Source: Mauremys mutica (Eukaryota; Chordata; Testudines; Geoemydidae). Taken from it: a stretch of DNA of 64,000 nucleotides. Positions 39,596 through 51,351 of this stretch are shown in pieces. Position 1 is the first letter of the stretch; every line of letters begins with the position of its first letter. The stretch covers positions 35,907,949 to 35,971,948 of the forward strand of contig NC_059084.1 of assembly GCF_020497125.1 (NCBI RefSeq), given 5' to 3'. Under the pieces are notes generated by a model, which saw only the letters and a program-made list of their open reading frames with translations, had not been told where the DNA came from and ran no database searches. A program made the translations under genes and the position numbers.

Positions 39596-41188
39596 ATGGA
39601 GAGGGAGAACTGTACAGTGGTCACTGAGTTCATCTTCTTGAAGTTCATCAGCGTTTAGCAGTTCCAAGTCTTGCTCTTCGTGCTGTTCTGAATCATTTAC
39701 ATCCTCTCACCCGTGGGTAGCATACTCATCATCCCCATCATCCTCATGGACTCCCACCTCCACACCGCCATGTCCTTCTTCATCTGCAACTTCTCGCTGG
39801 TGGAGGTCTGGTACGCCACCGTCACAGTGCCCAAGATGTTGTCCAACTTCTTAGCAGATAAGAGGACTATCTCTGCCTCCAGCTGCATTTCTCAGTATTA
39901 CTTCTTCTCCTTTGCTGGCACTGAGCTGTTCCTCCTGACAGTCATGGCTTATGATAGCTACTTGGTGTGACAAAGTGGGGATTTTCCCTTGTTATATTGT
40001 ATGTGAGCCTATGTGAATCTTACTATTTTCCATGAATGCTGTGTGTGCCTCAGTTTCTCTGTGTATTGCACCAATATCTAGGTGGTGGGAATAAAGGTGT
40101 ATGACTTTGCAGAGGCTGCTCCAGCTGCCTGCATAGATGCTATGTTCGCCCCTTCATAACCTGAGACCCAGGAGGGGGATGAGACCAGGTGACTCTTGGG
40201 CCAGGAAGTGAGACAAAGGCTGGAGGAGCAGCAACGGGCAGGGTGGGGGCCAAGCAGCTGAAAGCAAGTCAGTCTCGGTTGGCTTGGGACACAGGGGGAG
40301 GACCAGAGCCCTGTCTCTGGGCTCCCCTACCCCCAAGATGGACTTGGATGAAAATCACTAATTTTTGTGCTAACAAGTTCTGTTCTATGCTGTGTTCCTG
40401 TTGACTAATAAACATTCTGTTTACCGGCTGGCTGAGAGTCATGTCTGACTGCAGAGTTGGGGTGCAGGGCCCTCTGGCTTCCCCAGACACCCCGCCCAGG
40501 CAGACTCACTGTGAAAGTGCACGGTGTGGAAGGCGATGCTAAATGCTCTGAGGTCAGACCCAGGAAGGTCGAAGCTGTGTAAGCTTCTAGCCCTGTAGAC
40601 AGTATGCTCAGAGAGTGGAGGCATGCTCCCCCAGAGTCCTTACTGGCTTCATATGGAGTAGTTCCAGAGCATTGCCCAGGTGACTCTGTGACATTTGACC
40701 ATCTGCAACCCACTGCGTTACTCCACCACCATGAACCCTAGGATTTTCCAGAATGTGGCCATGGCATGTTGGCTCATGGGGTTCGCCTGCCCCTTTTTCC
40801 CATCCTTCATGCTAGCCAGGATTTCCTTCTGCATCCCCAGCAGGATGAACCATTTCTTTTATGATGCCCATCAGCTTTTTAAGCTCTTGTGCACCAACAC
40901 CTACACCATCCAGGGCAGTAGGCTATGCCGTTGGCATTGTCATTACCATGTCTGCTATCCTCTTCACCATGGCCTCTTACTTCCAAATCATAGCCAGCAT
41001 ACCGAGGATGTCATCAGCCTGCAAGAAGACATTCTCCACCTGAGCTTTGCACCTCTCAGTGGTCACCATCTATTTTGGGACCCTCATTTTCATGGACATC
41101 CATCCTGCTGAATCCGATAATATACACACTGAGGAACAAGGGCGTGAAAGAGGCCCTGAGAAAAACATTCCTGAGGAGCAAGGGTTAA
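39596..41188 (+). pseudogene. Olfactory receptor pseudogene split by a solo LTR
   Basis: The N-terminus MERENCTVVTEFIFLKF starts at ATG 39596 and carries an Asn-Cys-Thr glycosylation-type site. Stops at 39656 and 39689 interrupt TM1. TM2-TM3 follow in the same frame (LVEVWYATVTVPKML, then MAYDSYL, the DRY arginine replaced). The LTR at 39966-40693 then splits the TM3 end from TICNPLRYST at 40695. Further breaks come near 40915 (frameshift) and at a TGA at 41041. The end LNPIIYTLRNKGVKEALRK runs to TAA 41186-41188. The LEVWYATVTVPKM-type motif suggests the OR6/OR11-like group. It is clearly non-functional. Confidence 0.93.
39966..40693. mobile_element. Solo LTR (728 bp) inside the OR pseudogene
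   Basis: It starts TGTGACAAAGTGGGG and ends CCAGGTGACTCTGTGACA, with TG...CA ends. Removing it restores the OR reading TACTTG-ACCATC apart from a few extra bases. The flanks CTTGG and TTTGA are a poor match, so the 5-bp duplication has decayed or the ends are off by a base. A TGACTAATAAACATT polyadenylation-like segment near 40403 suggests plus orientation. Confidence 0.8.
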
Positions 41189-41235
41189 GTTTCAAGAGTA
41201 CATAACCCTACCTTCCTACCTCTTCTCTCATTGTC

Positions 41236-41830
41236 ATAGAATCATAGAAGATTAGGGTTGGAAGAGACCTCAGGAGGTCAATTTTTCCACATCCTTCTTG
41301 TAGTGTGGGGCCCAAAACTGGACACAGTACTCCAGATGAGTCCTCACCAATGTCTAACAGAGGGGAATGATCATGTCCCTCGATCTGCTGGCAATGCCCC
41401 TACTTATACAGCCCAAAATGCTGTTAGCCTTCTTGGCAACAAGGGCACACTGTTGACTCATATCCAGCATCTCGTCCACTGTAACCCCTAGGTCCTTTTC
41501 TGCAGAACTGCTTCCTAGCCATTCGGTCCCTAGTCTGTAACAGTGAATGGGATTCTTCCATCCTAAGTGCAGGACTTGGCACTTGTCCTTGTTGAACCTC
41601 ATCAGATTTCTTTTGGCACAATCCTCCAATTTGTCTAGGTCACTCTGGACCCTATCCCTACTGTCCAGCATATCTAGCACTCCTCCCAGTTTAGTGTCAT
41701 CTGCAAACTTGCTGAGAGTGCAATTCATCCCACTATCCAGATCATTAATGAAGACTTTGAACAAAACCGGCCCCAGGACTGACCCCTGGGGCACTCCACT
41801 TGATACTAGCTGCCAACTAGATATCAAGAC
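41236..41830 (-). mobile_element. CR1 LINE fragment with internal deletion
   Basis: The CR1 3' tip (CATAGAATCATAGAAGATTA) at 41236-41281 is joined directly to the middle of ORF2 at 41282, losing roughly 400 bases present in the copies at 53632 and 63318. The remaining frame (41354-41827) codes the RT end: [24 protein letters not shown] and [19 protein letters not shown]. Confidence 0.88.
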
Positions 41831-43650
41831 ATGTCCTGTGTCTCTTCATTCCATTACAAACTCCCATGCTCCTAGACCTCTTCTCCTCTCCATGTCTCCT
41901 TGCACCTCTGTAAGAGAGTGAGCAATACACGACTGACCTTTTCAGTCCTGACCAGTGATTTTCAGTGCCTAAATTTCTGAGTGTTCTGGTTGAGACCCAT
42001 TAAAGTGTCCTGGTTTTCAGAGGATGGCTAGTAAGACCTTTCTGAAAATGTGCCTCAAGTTGGGCACCCAAAACAACAAGGAATCTGAAGCCAGATTGAA
42101 AATTTAGGATCTAGTATACTATAGTAGAGTGGCAGCTGTGGTAGACTTAAAGTGGAGACACTTGCTGTTTAACAGATTACCTGCATACTTTCTCAGATTG
42201 TCTTGAAAATTGCTTTGCCTCATGGTTGGCCAGTGTAGGGTTAGTGATCCAAATGTGAGGTCACTTAAACAACAGGGTCTTGAGATAACTACTCCCTAAT
42301 AAATAATGTCATAGATATTTTTTTTTCTGATTCTTCCAACTTTGTTTGGCCCATGCCTGGGGCTACATGCCTTAATTTTTTTTCACTATTTTTCAGTTTG
42401 CATTACCTTTACTCTGCATTATCTGGTTTTCAGAGAGTTAAGTTTAGCCACTTTAATCAGCCTGGAAGGACATGAGTAAGCCCTGGGCAATTACTTCTGT
42501 GTTAAGGAAGTTTGGGGCAGTTAGTACATAAAATAGGTAAAAGAGTTGAAGAGCTGAACGATAATTAGGTGAAAAATCCAGAAAATTACAATTATCATGG
42601 CATTTGTCAAACATCACTCTGATCATTCTGCTTGCATGTTGTTGTTGAGGTGGCACTCTTTGTGAGTGGAAGGATCAGAACCTAGTCCTAGAAAAAATTG
42701 GGACAGTCTCAAAATTCATATCTGCACCTAGATAAGGATTGGGACGGCGTGAATTTTCCAGTCTCTTTTATTTTAATTTAATTTTATTTTTTTTACCAGC
42801 CCCATTCTGGATCCAGGAAACAGCCATGAAATTAGAGCTAACTTGGAGGGAATGCTTGAGAAAAGAAAATTCACCAAAACCTGCAGGTTTTCTGGAAAAT
42901 AAAATAAAATATAAATATAAAAACCAAAAGATTACATTTTGACATTTTTAAATGAAATGTTTTGATTTTTGCTTCAAGTTTTAATTAAATTTTATTTTTT
43001 AAAGATTTGAAAGTTCAAAAATGAAATAAAATTTGACCCAAATGAAAATGTTAATCAGTTTGCTGAAAAAAATAATAAAAATGTTCAGGTTGACCTGAAC
43101 CATCCTCCTTCACCTTCCCCCCCACCCATGTTTTCAGTTTGACCAGTAAACCAGAAAATCAGTTACTCACAAGGCTGCAGCTGAAATCCACACCAAGATC
43201 AGGTTCAGACTGGGAAATGCCACCTATATCACACACAGTCTGGTGGTACCTTTGGCGGTTCCATGTTTCAGGTTGCATGGTGATATGGTTTTCATTTAAA
43301 ACAGGTGCTAAAATCCTTCAGATAAGTGACTATATCTAGTCACTTAACTGCAAATACACAGCAGTACGGGGACTTAAATTACTGAGGGATATTACAGAGG
43401 GCTAGATTCTGCCTCCAACAAAGCCAATGGTAAGCTCGAATAGATTTCAATGAGGCAGAACAAGGTGCAGAAAGAACAAATATGTACTATTTTTACAGGA
43501 TCCTTTTAAAAACTCTCTCTCTAGTGAGCAATTCCTGGACACTGTTTGTAAGACTGCTCTCAACAAACTACAGGCCTAAATCACCACTAGGTCACCATAA
43601 TTTTCCACCCACCTAGATCCATTAAATCCAGGTCCACTAGCTAGATGAAT
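41831..43650. other. No gene recognised
   Basis: AT-rich intergenic DNA with A/T runs at 42760-43090. Open frames here have no recognisable features. Confidence 0.4.
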
Positions 43651-44480
43651 TTCATAGGTTCATAGATTCAGAGACTAGAAGGGACCGTTGTGACCTCCTG
43701 GACAACATAGGCCAGAGAACTGCCCCCAAATAATTCCTAGAGCAGATCTTTTAGGAAAATACCCTAAAATTAAATGTAATTCTAATTTAAAATTGTCCAC
43801 TATGAACCTTGGCAAATTGTCACAATGTTTAATTACCCTCACTGTTAAACATTTATTTCCAGTCTGAAATTGTCCAGGTTCAACTTCCAGCCATTGGAGC
43901 GTGTTAGACCTTTCTTTGCTAGATTGAAGAGCCCATTATTAAATATTTGTTCCCATGTATGTACTTATAGACTGTAATCAGGCCACCCATTAATCTTCTT
44001 CATTAGATTGTGCTCTATAACTCTGTCACTCCAAGGTAGGTTTTTTAATCCTTTAATCATCCTCATGGCTTTTCTCTGACCCCTGTCCCATTTACTCACA
44101 TCTGAATTGTGGGAACCAGAACTGGACACCGTATTCCATCACCAGTCACACAAGTCCCAATACAGAGATAAAATAACCTCTCTTCTTCCACTTGAGATTC
44201 CTCTGTGTATGCATTCCAGGATCGCATTAGCTTTTTTGACCACAGTCTTGCACTGGGAGCTCATGTTCAGCTGGTTATCCACCATAACTCCCAAATCTTT
44301 TTCAGAGTCATTTTCTCACAGGACAGCCCCATCCTGTCAGTGTGACCTACATCTTCAGTCCTAGATGTATCCATCTACATTTAGCCATATTAAAACACAC
44401 AGTGTTTGCTTGCATCCAGTTTACCAAGACATCCAGATTGCTCTGAATAAGTGATCTGTCCTCTTCATTATTTTACATGC
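43651..44480 (-). mobile_element. Ancient CR1/L3-like LINE remnant
   Basis: The minus strand keeps scattered CR1 C-terminal coding similarity: an EYGVQFWFPQ-like stretch near 44105-44140, a KAMRMIKGLK-like stretch near 44040-44080, and a tail near 43651-43720 with AGAAGGGACCGTTGTGACC. It is far more diverged than the other copies and has no intact frame. Confidence 0.7.
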
Positions 44481-45170
44481 CTGCTGAGAAACGTAAAGGT
44501 TTAAAGTACAGTGTGGTGCATGCTAATACATAATCATTACATTCCATTTATTTTGTTTGAAAATTGTTCACTATTTTTGGGAGGGGAAGGGGAAAGAGGA
44601 AGGGAAATGAAATTCTATCATTCAGACAGTCTATGTCATTCAACATTTAAAAAAAAAAAAATAATGTAAAAGTGGCAATTAAAGCAAAATGAAATAGAAC
44701 TGTTCTTTCATTTTATTTAGAAATTTCCTGTCAAAACGATGTGCAAAAATTGACTTTTTTTTTTTGCCAAGTGTTCCTAATTCACTTAGCTGCAGTGTTT
44801 TCATTCTCTCAACAATGACTTATGTTGGATACAGGCTGAAGCCTGAGCCCCTCCACCCAGATCTGAAGCCTGGTCCTTGGTGGGCTCCCTGAAACCTGAT
44901 TGTGGACACTCAGGAGGCCACAGAACCCATCTGAGATCCTGTGGTGTAGTTGGACCAATTGGTTGAGCTGAGTGATCTTCCAATCAGAGCTTCTATGTTT
45001 GGCATCTTGGCTGGGATTTTAGTCTTAGCAGCTTCTCAGCCCACCAGATTTCAGTAGGCATTGGGTGGCAGCTGTGTGGGGACTCCCTGGCCTGGGTTCA
45101 AAACATGGGTCATCACATGGCTTCCTTAGGTTCTTCAGAAAATGCACCAATTCCATTTATGGAATTTTTA
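44481..45170. other. No gene recognised
   Basis: Non-coding DNA with purine-rich runs near 44580-44610 and T runs near 44755. Confidence 0.4.
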
Positions 45171-45251
45171 AAAAGAGCCTAATGAAGTTAGGTGCCAAAC
45201 TCCTATTGATGTTCAAAGGCATTGGGTACCTAACTCCCTTAGACCCCTTTG
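45171..45251. repeat. Fold-back repeat, probably an old MITE
   Basis: AAAAGAGCCTAATGAAGTTAGG at the left is the imperfect reverse complement of CCTAACTCCCTTAGACCCCTTT at the right, around a short centre. Fragments of a similar sequence recur near 52895-52920 and 56890-56905. The transposon family is uncertain. Confidence 0.55.
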
Positions 45252-46794
45252 AAAAACCAAAGGACAATCAACCTGGAAAATGACCATGGATGGGATTAGA
45301 GGAAAGGGGCTGCAGGCAATAAAAGGAGATTTGAGTCTACTAACAAGTAAAGTACACCCAGTAGAGGAAATGGACAGCAGGAAACAATATGGTGAGATGT
45401 GTCCAAGTTGCAGCACTAAAGTGTAATTAAGGGGTCTACTTGTGTTGGGGGAAATCTGGGGGTCAGCGATGGGTAGTTTGGGCAGGGAGGTGATAAGCAT
45501 GTCAGATGTTTCCTTTCCATAATAAAACATGACTATGATTCCCCTACATCTCCCATTCATTTGCACTTTCCACTGCAGTCATTTGCCATCCCATCAAAAT
45601 GTTTGTGGAAGCAAACAGGTGTGGGGGGGATGAGTACCCATGAATTTCCCTTTCTGCAAACACGGAGCTACTCCACAGTACACTAGTGATAATCCAGACT
45701 CCTGGATTGAACACCAGTTCTAATTCCTTTTAAAATTTAGCAGATTCTCCCAGCAATCACACTCCCTGACCCTGGCCCCCACCCACACCTGCGGATATAC
45801 TAAACATAGGATGAACTTTATGTGATGGCAAACAAATATGATGTAAACACAGACTTCAGGGAACAGGTCCTAAAGGTAAACAGCCTCCTCCCAGAACTCA
45901 TTAGAAATTTGAAGTCAGATAAAGGCCATCTCTTTGTTCTCAGTTGAGGAAAGAGAAAGAAGGACTGGATATAACTTAGGTTCTGTTCTACCCAATTCCT
46001 CCTATGCCAAAAAGGATTTGGCTGGTCAGCATAAAAACCAGGCAATTTCCTTAAATATCAGAAGAGATAGACAGATAGACAGATAGATAGATACCCTCTC
46101 ATCTGTGCCGCCAGAACTCCAGAGGACAAATACTACCGTCTCATGGTTTCTCTCATTCCCACGCAGTCCTCAGGTGAGTTTGGCTGTATTATTTATTTCA
46201 GGTCAATGTGTTAAAATATCCCTGATGCTGAGAGGTGGTGAATCAAACAGCACTGAGGGTACATATGAAGGTGAACATTTATAACCAAGAGGCTAATTTC
46301 TTTCAATCAACCAATTTAATTAAAGACCCAAAAACGGTCCCTCGGATAAAACTTAAGATCAGTAATTTTTATAGTTCTGTGAATTATTTTATGATTTTTT
46401 CCCACTGTCTTTCGCCTTTGCCCATTAAATCATTGTGGTTTTCTTTATTTGATTTCAAATCCCTCACTCCTCCTCACAACTTCCTTGAGCCTTCATTGAA
46501 TGGTATAAATATTAAGATTATTTATTTCTCTCTCATCCATTTGCTCCATAGCCATGTCCCTTGTTGTGAGATCCTGCACTGAATTTATCATGAGGCCCAA
46601 ACAGTGTGTTTCCCTGCTTTCGCAGCCACTTTCCTGACACCCTACTGACTCGGTTTCTTCACTGGTATCAGTTTCAATTATTAGATTCGCCTCAGGTCTT
46701 GAACTGCAGCTCAAAGCTGAAGAAGTCACAGTCGAATCATAGATCAAAGCAGGATTCTGCATGCCACAAATTTGATCTGTCTATACTAATCCCA
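45252..46794. other. No gene recognised
   Basis: Contains (TAGA)n at 46065-46092. Open frames such as 46235-46582 (+) and 46493-46762 (-) overlap one another and match nothing known. Confidence 0.4.
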
Positions 46795-46893
46795 GCCCTG
46801 AAGAAGAACTATGGGTAAATGAGAAACCTTGTCTCTTTTACCAACAGAAGTTGGTCCAATAAAAGATATCACCTCACCCACCTTATCTAATCT
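46795..46893 (+). mobile_element. Penelope-like element tail, second subfamily
   Basis: CCCTGAAGAAGAACTATGGG, then GAGAAACCTTGTCTC, then CAACAGAAGTTGGTCCAATA, then GATATCACCTCACCCACC is a widespread vertebrate repeat end that also has a hammerhead-like order (CTGAAGA ... GAAA ... GTC). The family assignment rests on that similarity and is less secure than for 62483. Confidence 0.5.
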
Positions 46894-48881
46894 ATCTATC
46901 TATCTAATCTTCCTCCTCCAGGCCACTATTCAGAACAGCAAGTAATTGCATGCTTAACTTAATCACATGCTTAAGTGCTGACCTAAGGATACTTTCCTTA
47001 ATTGTGGCCTTAATGGCCACTTCTCTGAGCTCCTTTTGTTCCTTTGTTTCCAGGCAGGTAGGCATTGAAATGGTCCAGGGACTTGGAGCTGCAGGTGACA
47101 GCAGAATTGTGGGAAACTGGAATGTCTCAGGGCAAGACCACCTCCTGGAGATGTTCAGTGTTGTCTAGCAAGAAACTACGGCAACTGTAATGATGGGAGA
47201 GCCAGCAGTTGCTGCTGCAGAAGCATTAATATAGTAATAAGAGGAGAGAAGTCTGCAGGCAATGAGGAGGGACTCAGTAGTGTCGTCATTCAATATGGAA
47301 TAACCATATAATAACAATGCTAATGATATAAGAGCATGCTGCCTTGGGATTACAGCTCTGTGCTATGCCCTGGCTTTTGAACAGTCTCCTGGGAGTATCC
47401 AGACCCCAAAGGGTCACACTTTTCCACAAGGGTCAGCCACACAGCCTTGACGCTGCTGAGACTGGGTCTTTGGCCTCCAGTGCCCCCGTTACTCACTGTG
47501 AGCTTGCTGCAGTGAGTCCAGCTGAAATCAAGGCCCTAAGAGAGACTTTACCCCTTCAGGGATCAATGCAAGGCAGTCTTTGCAGCAGCCCGAAGCAGCC
47601 TTTTCCAAAAGAGGGTAGGGTTCTGGAGACAGCCAGAAGACAGCGCCGGGCAGCATTTGGCGTCACATAGTGAAGCAACGGTCAAAGCAGAGTTCAGACT
47701 AGCAGGTGCCATGGCTCTACAATGTCATGCTCCTGCATAATCCGTCTGTATCTCATTGACTCTCAGCCCTAAATGAGAGCTGCTGTGTGCACGGCTGGAA
47801 ACCCTGGTCTTAGTGCAGGCTCCTGACACTGCCAGTCCATTGTCCCCCCGTGACTACGCCACCCTGTGTTCACATGTTCAGCCCATCTATGCCTCCATTT
47901 TGTTCAGTTGCTGGGTTTCCTCATGTCTTTTCCATGTCCTCCAGTGCTATATGTTGATTCCAGCTGGCCCTCGATGGCTCAGTCATACCCCTCCAGGCAG
48001 GGACATGACCTATACTTGTCATGCCTTGTCCCCTGTTCCAGGGGAAGGATTTTAACCCTTCTTCACCTAATGGGTGACAACACCAATGCTTGTAAAAATA
48101 TTACAGAACATTCCCACTTTCATCACCACATTTGGCGTCATGTAAAAACACAAAATCTTTAGGTTTGATTCCCCTCTCACATAAGCTTTACAGCAGCAAA
48201 ACTCAAGTGGGGGCGAATCTTCCCCATCAAATCCAGTAGAATTACTTCTCATTGATGCTACGGTAAGAGGAGAATCAGGCCCTCTGATGACAAGAGAGTT
48301 ATCCCTGGTTTATACTTATTTTATGTTCTAGTCAAAAGGGAGGCAGAAGCGGAGATGGTATCAACCACTGAGGGGTGTAGAGAGAAGTGCCTACAGGGAG
48401 TAAAATATAAAGATTTTTTTTTGTAAAGAATTTTATGTTCCTTGAGGCTTTCTCAACTATTTTCTGTGCTGTATTTATTGTTGGAAGGGTATATACAATA
48501 GGCTGGAAAGGGAGGATTTATGCTAAAGTGTCTGGATCCGGTTCTATGCTTGGGGCTATACACTGTTCCAACGTTAATGAGAGCAGAACAGGGCCTTGCA
48601 TGGTCTTGGGTGGAGAAAAGTGTTTTCAGGAGAGAGGCAAGCGGAGCTCCCAGCCAAAGGGAAGAAAGCTCTGCGATGGAAATACTAAATGCAAAGTCCT
48701 GTGCAACTGAGACCAAACAGCAAAGATAAGTGTGACGATGAAGAGTTAATAATTATTAGTAAAGATGACTTCACAATTATCCTATCACTTAGATCATCTC
48801 TCTTTTTCACTATCTATTTATAACAGGTGAATTGCAATTTCATTTAAACAAATTCTTACAGAGGAAGGGTTTCCTGGATTA
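46894..48881. other. No gene recognised
   Basis: After a short (ATCT)n, 47340-48060 is GC-moderate and may be an unidentified retroelement remnant. AGAGGAGAATCAGGCCCTC near 48267 is part of a dispersed old repeat. No coding evidence. Confidence 0.4.
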
Positions 48882-49826
48882 ATGGCAAAGGACAATCGAA
48901 CCACGGTGACCGACTTCATTCTCTTGGGACTGTCTGATGATCCACGGCTCCAGCCATTCCTCTTCCTGGTATTTTTAGTGATTTATCTCATCACCTTTGC
49001 CGGGAATATGGTGATCATGGGGGTGATAAAGGCCGAGCCTCAGCTTCACACCCCCATGTACTTCTTCCTGTCCCATTTATCCTTTGTTGATATCTGCTAT
49101 TCCTCCGTCACGGTGCCTAAGATGCTGGAGAACTTCCTAGCAGAGCAGAAGAAAATTTCCTTTAATGGCTGCGTTACTCAGATATTCTTTTTTACTCTGT
49201 TTGTTGGAGCTGAAATTTTCACTCTCTCAGTCATGGCTTATGACCGATACACAGCCATTTGTGACCCACTACATTACCTGGACATAATGAACAAACGTAT
49301 CTGTGTCCAGGTGGTGCTGAGTACATGGGCTTTGGGTTTCTTGCATGCCCTGATAAATACTGTTCCTGTGCTGAACCTTCATTTCTGTGGGTCCAATGCA
49401 ATCAGTCATTTCAGCTGTGAGCTCCCTCCCCTGCTACAACTCTCCTGCAATGATGCCACCATCAATAAAGTGGTGCTTTTTGCGACCCTTATGGTATTTG
49501 GATTGAGCTCTTTCCTCCTCACCCTAGTGTCCTACATTCACATCATCTCCACTGTCCTGAAGATACGGTCTGTGGTGGGCAGGCATAAAGTCTTCTCCAC
49601 CTGCAGCTCCCACCTCATTGTGGTGGGTTTATTGTACCTGACGGGTTTTTTTCTGTACATGAAACCAAACACAGATTCTGCATCAATGCCAGACAGACTA
49701 ATTTCCATCCAGTACAGCATCTTGACCCCTATGTTAAACCCCATCATCTACAGCCTGAAAAACAAAGAAGTTAAAACAGCTCTGCGGAAAATGCTAAGAA
49801 AATTCAAGTTCCTCAAATATTTTTAA
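48882..49826 (+). CDS. Olfactory receptor, class II, intact
   Basis: A single 314-residue exon codes an odorant-binding GPCR of olfactory sensory neuron cilia, signalling through the olfactory G protein in known members. N5 lies in an NRT glycosylation site. GN at 41-42 is in TM1, PMYFFL at 58-63 in TM2, MAYDRY at 118-123 at the TM3 end, KVFSTCSSH at 236-244 starts TM6, and PMLNPIIY at 283-290 is in TM7. C97 and C179 can form the conserved disulphide; C169 and C189 are also present. The start is the first ATG in a good context and gives the usual family length. Its closest neighbours here are the genes at 17056 and 55868, which share the TVTDFILLGLS-like N-terminus, so they are probably one subfamily. 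The exact OR family number cannot be fixed by eye. Confidence 0.96.
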   Translation: MAKDNRTTVTDFILLGLSDDPRLQPFLFLVFLVIYLITFAGNMVIMGVIKAEPQLHTPMYFFLSHLSFVDICYSSVTVPKMLENFLAEQKKISFNGCVTQIFFFTLFVGAEIFTLSVMAYDRYTAICDPLHYLDIMNKRICVQVVLSTWALGFLHALINTVPVLNLHFCGSNAISHFSCELPPLLQLSCNDATINKVVLFATLMVFGLSSFLLTLVSYIHIISTVLKIRSVVGRHKVFSTCSSHLIVVGLLYLTGFFLYMKPNTDSASMPDRLISIQYSILTPMLNPIIYSLKNKEVKTALRKMLRKFKFLKYF

Positions 49827-50230
49827 GGTTATCTATTGGGTGTATAATAAAGACTTATTGAAGAAACATTGGCCAGTGATGCTTCTATATTGTGGTCCTA
49901 TAGACTGATAACATGTGTATTTATTTACTTTAATTTATTTCAATATATTTATTCCTACAGAAGAAGGATCGTCTTTTGGATTGCAACTAATGAGATCTAA
50001 ATTCAATTGCTGGCTCTTCTCTACATTTCTTGAGTCATCTAGTGAGTCACCTACACTGAAGTTCTCAAAGCTACTTAAACTGATGTAGGTCCACAATGCC
50101 CATGAATATTAAACTGGCTAGTGATGAGATTTTCATAGAAGATTTCTGTGCCTAAATCTTTGAGAATCTTTTAAAAAAATCCAAGCCTAAATTAATGGGA
50201 GCTCACCACATGATCTTCATTGCTCTATGA
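49827..50230. other. OR 3' flank, nothing recognised
   Basis: A GTATAATAAAGAC polyadenylation candidate lies at about 49840-49852, just after the OR stop. Otherwise featureless. Confidence 0.45.
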
Positions 50231-51343
50231 CAGTGGTCGGCAGCCTTTCAGAAGTGGTGTGCCGAGTCTTCATTTATTCACTCTAATTTAAGGTTTTGCG
50301 TGCCAGTAATACATTCTGACATTTTTAGAAGCTCTCTCTCTATAAGTCTATATTATATAACTAAACTATTGTTGTATGTAAAGTAAAAAGGGTTTAACAT
50401 GTTTAAGAAGCTTCATTTAAAATTAAATTAAAATGTAGATCTTATCAGTTTAGTGCAGTGGTTCTTACCTTTCTGGGGGTGCAAGACATGCAAGATTTTT
50501 TTAGAAGGTAAATCATCGAAAACACAAAATAAGCACAGGCACATAAGTACAACTACTTTGTTTCATCAAACCTATGTATTTATTAACATTATATATTTTT
50601 AACGATTACTGTAATATACAAAGTTTTTAAGCTAATTGTAGTGTAATTTTTGATAAGTGGTGTGAGAACATATTTTGAGACCTCCAGACCATCAGCGGCT
50701 GAGCAGGGCCAGCTGTAGTATATTAAATCACTCCCCGTAGGAATGTGCTACTTACCCTGTACTTCTTACTGCTGCCAGTCCTGATGCTCTGAGTGGCACG
50801 GTAAGGGGATGGGGAACAGGGAAGGTTGGATAAGTGGGGGGCTGTCAGGGGTCGGGGGTGTGGATAGGGATCGGGGCAGTCAGGGGACAGGGAGCAGGGG
50901 TTTGGATGGGTGAGAGGTTCTGAGGAGGGGCAGTCAGAGGTCAGGGGGTCCTGGGAGGGGGTGGTCAGGAGCCAAGGAGCGGGGGGGGTGGATGGGTCAG
51001 GGGTTAAGAGGGGGACAGTCAGGGGATAGGAAGTGGGAGGGGGCAGATAGGGGGAGGGCTGTTTGGGGAGGCACAGCCTTCCTTTCCCGGGTTTAGTGTA
51101 TTAAATTTCTCCCTGTAGGAATGGGCTACTTACGGTGTACTATTTATGGCTGCCAGTCCTGGTGCTCCACAAGTAGCATATTCCTACAGGGAGAAATTTA
51201 ATACACTACAGTAGTGGACAAAACCCCAGACTGGCAGTGGCTGAGCGGAGGCGGCGGCCGGGACCCCGGCTGGCAGCAGCGTGCCAGTAAAAATTGGCTC
51301 ATGTGCCACCTTTGGCACGTGTGCCACAGGTTGCTGACCCCTG
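50231..51343. mobile_element. 1.1-kb hAT element (non-autonomous)
   Basis: The ends CAGTGGTCGGCAGCCT and, from the right, CAGGGGTCAGCAACCTG are inverted repeats. The flanks CTCTATGA (50223-50230) and GTCTATGA (51344-51351) are an 8-bp duplication with one change. The interior has no transposase. It contains a GTGGTTCTTACCTTTCTGGG-like second hAT-type start near 50459, a G-rich tract and three copies of a TATTAAATxxCTCCCxGTAGG block. Confidence 0.85.
50808..51070 (+). repeat. G-rich tract with quadruplex potential
   Basis: Runs of three or more G recur every 5-15 bases for about 260 bases, in a loose GGGGxxAGTCAGGGG pattern. Such DNA can form G-quadruplexes. It lies within the hAT element. 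Confidence 0.6.
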
Positions 51344-51351
51344 GTCTATGA

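Noticed and set aside
40154..40713. Minus-strand frames in the OR pseudogene interval
   Set aside because: They fall inside the solo LTR and lack homology to known families.
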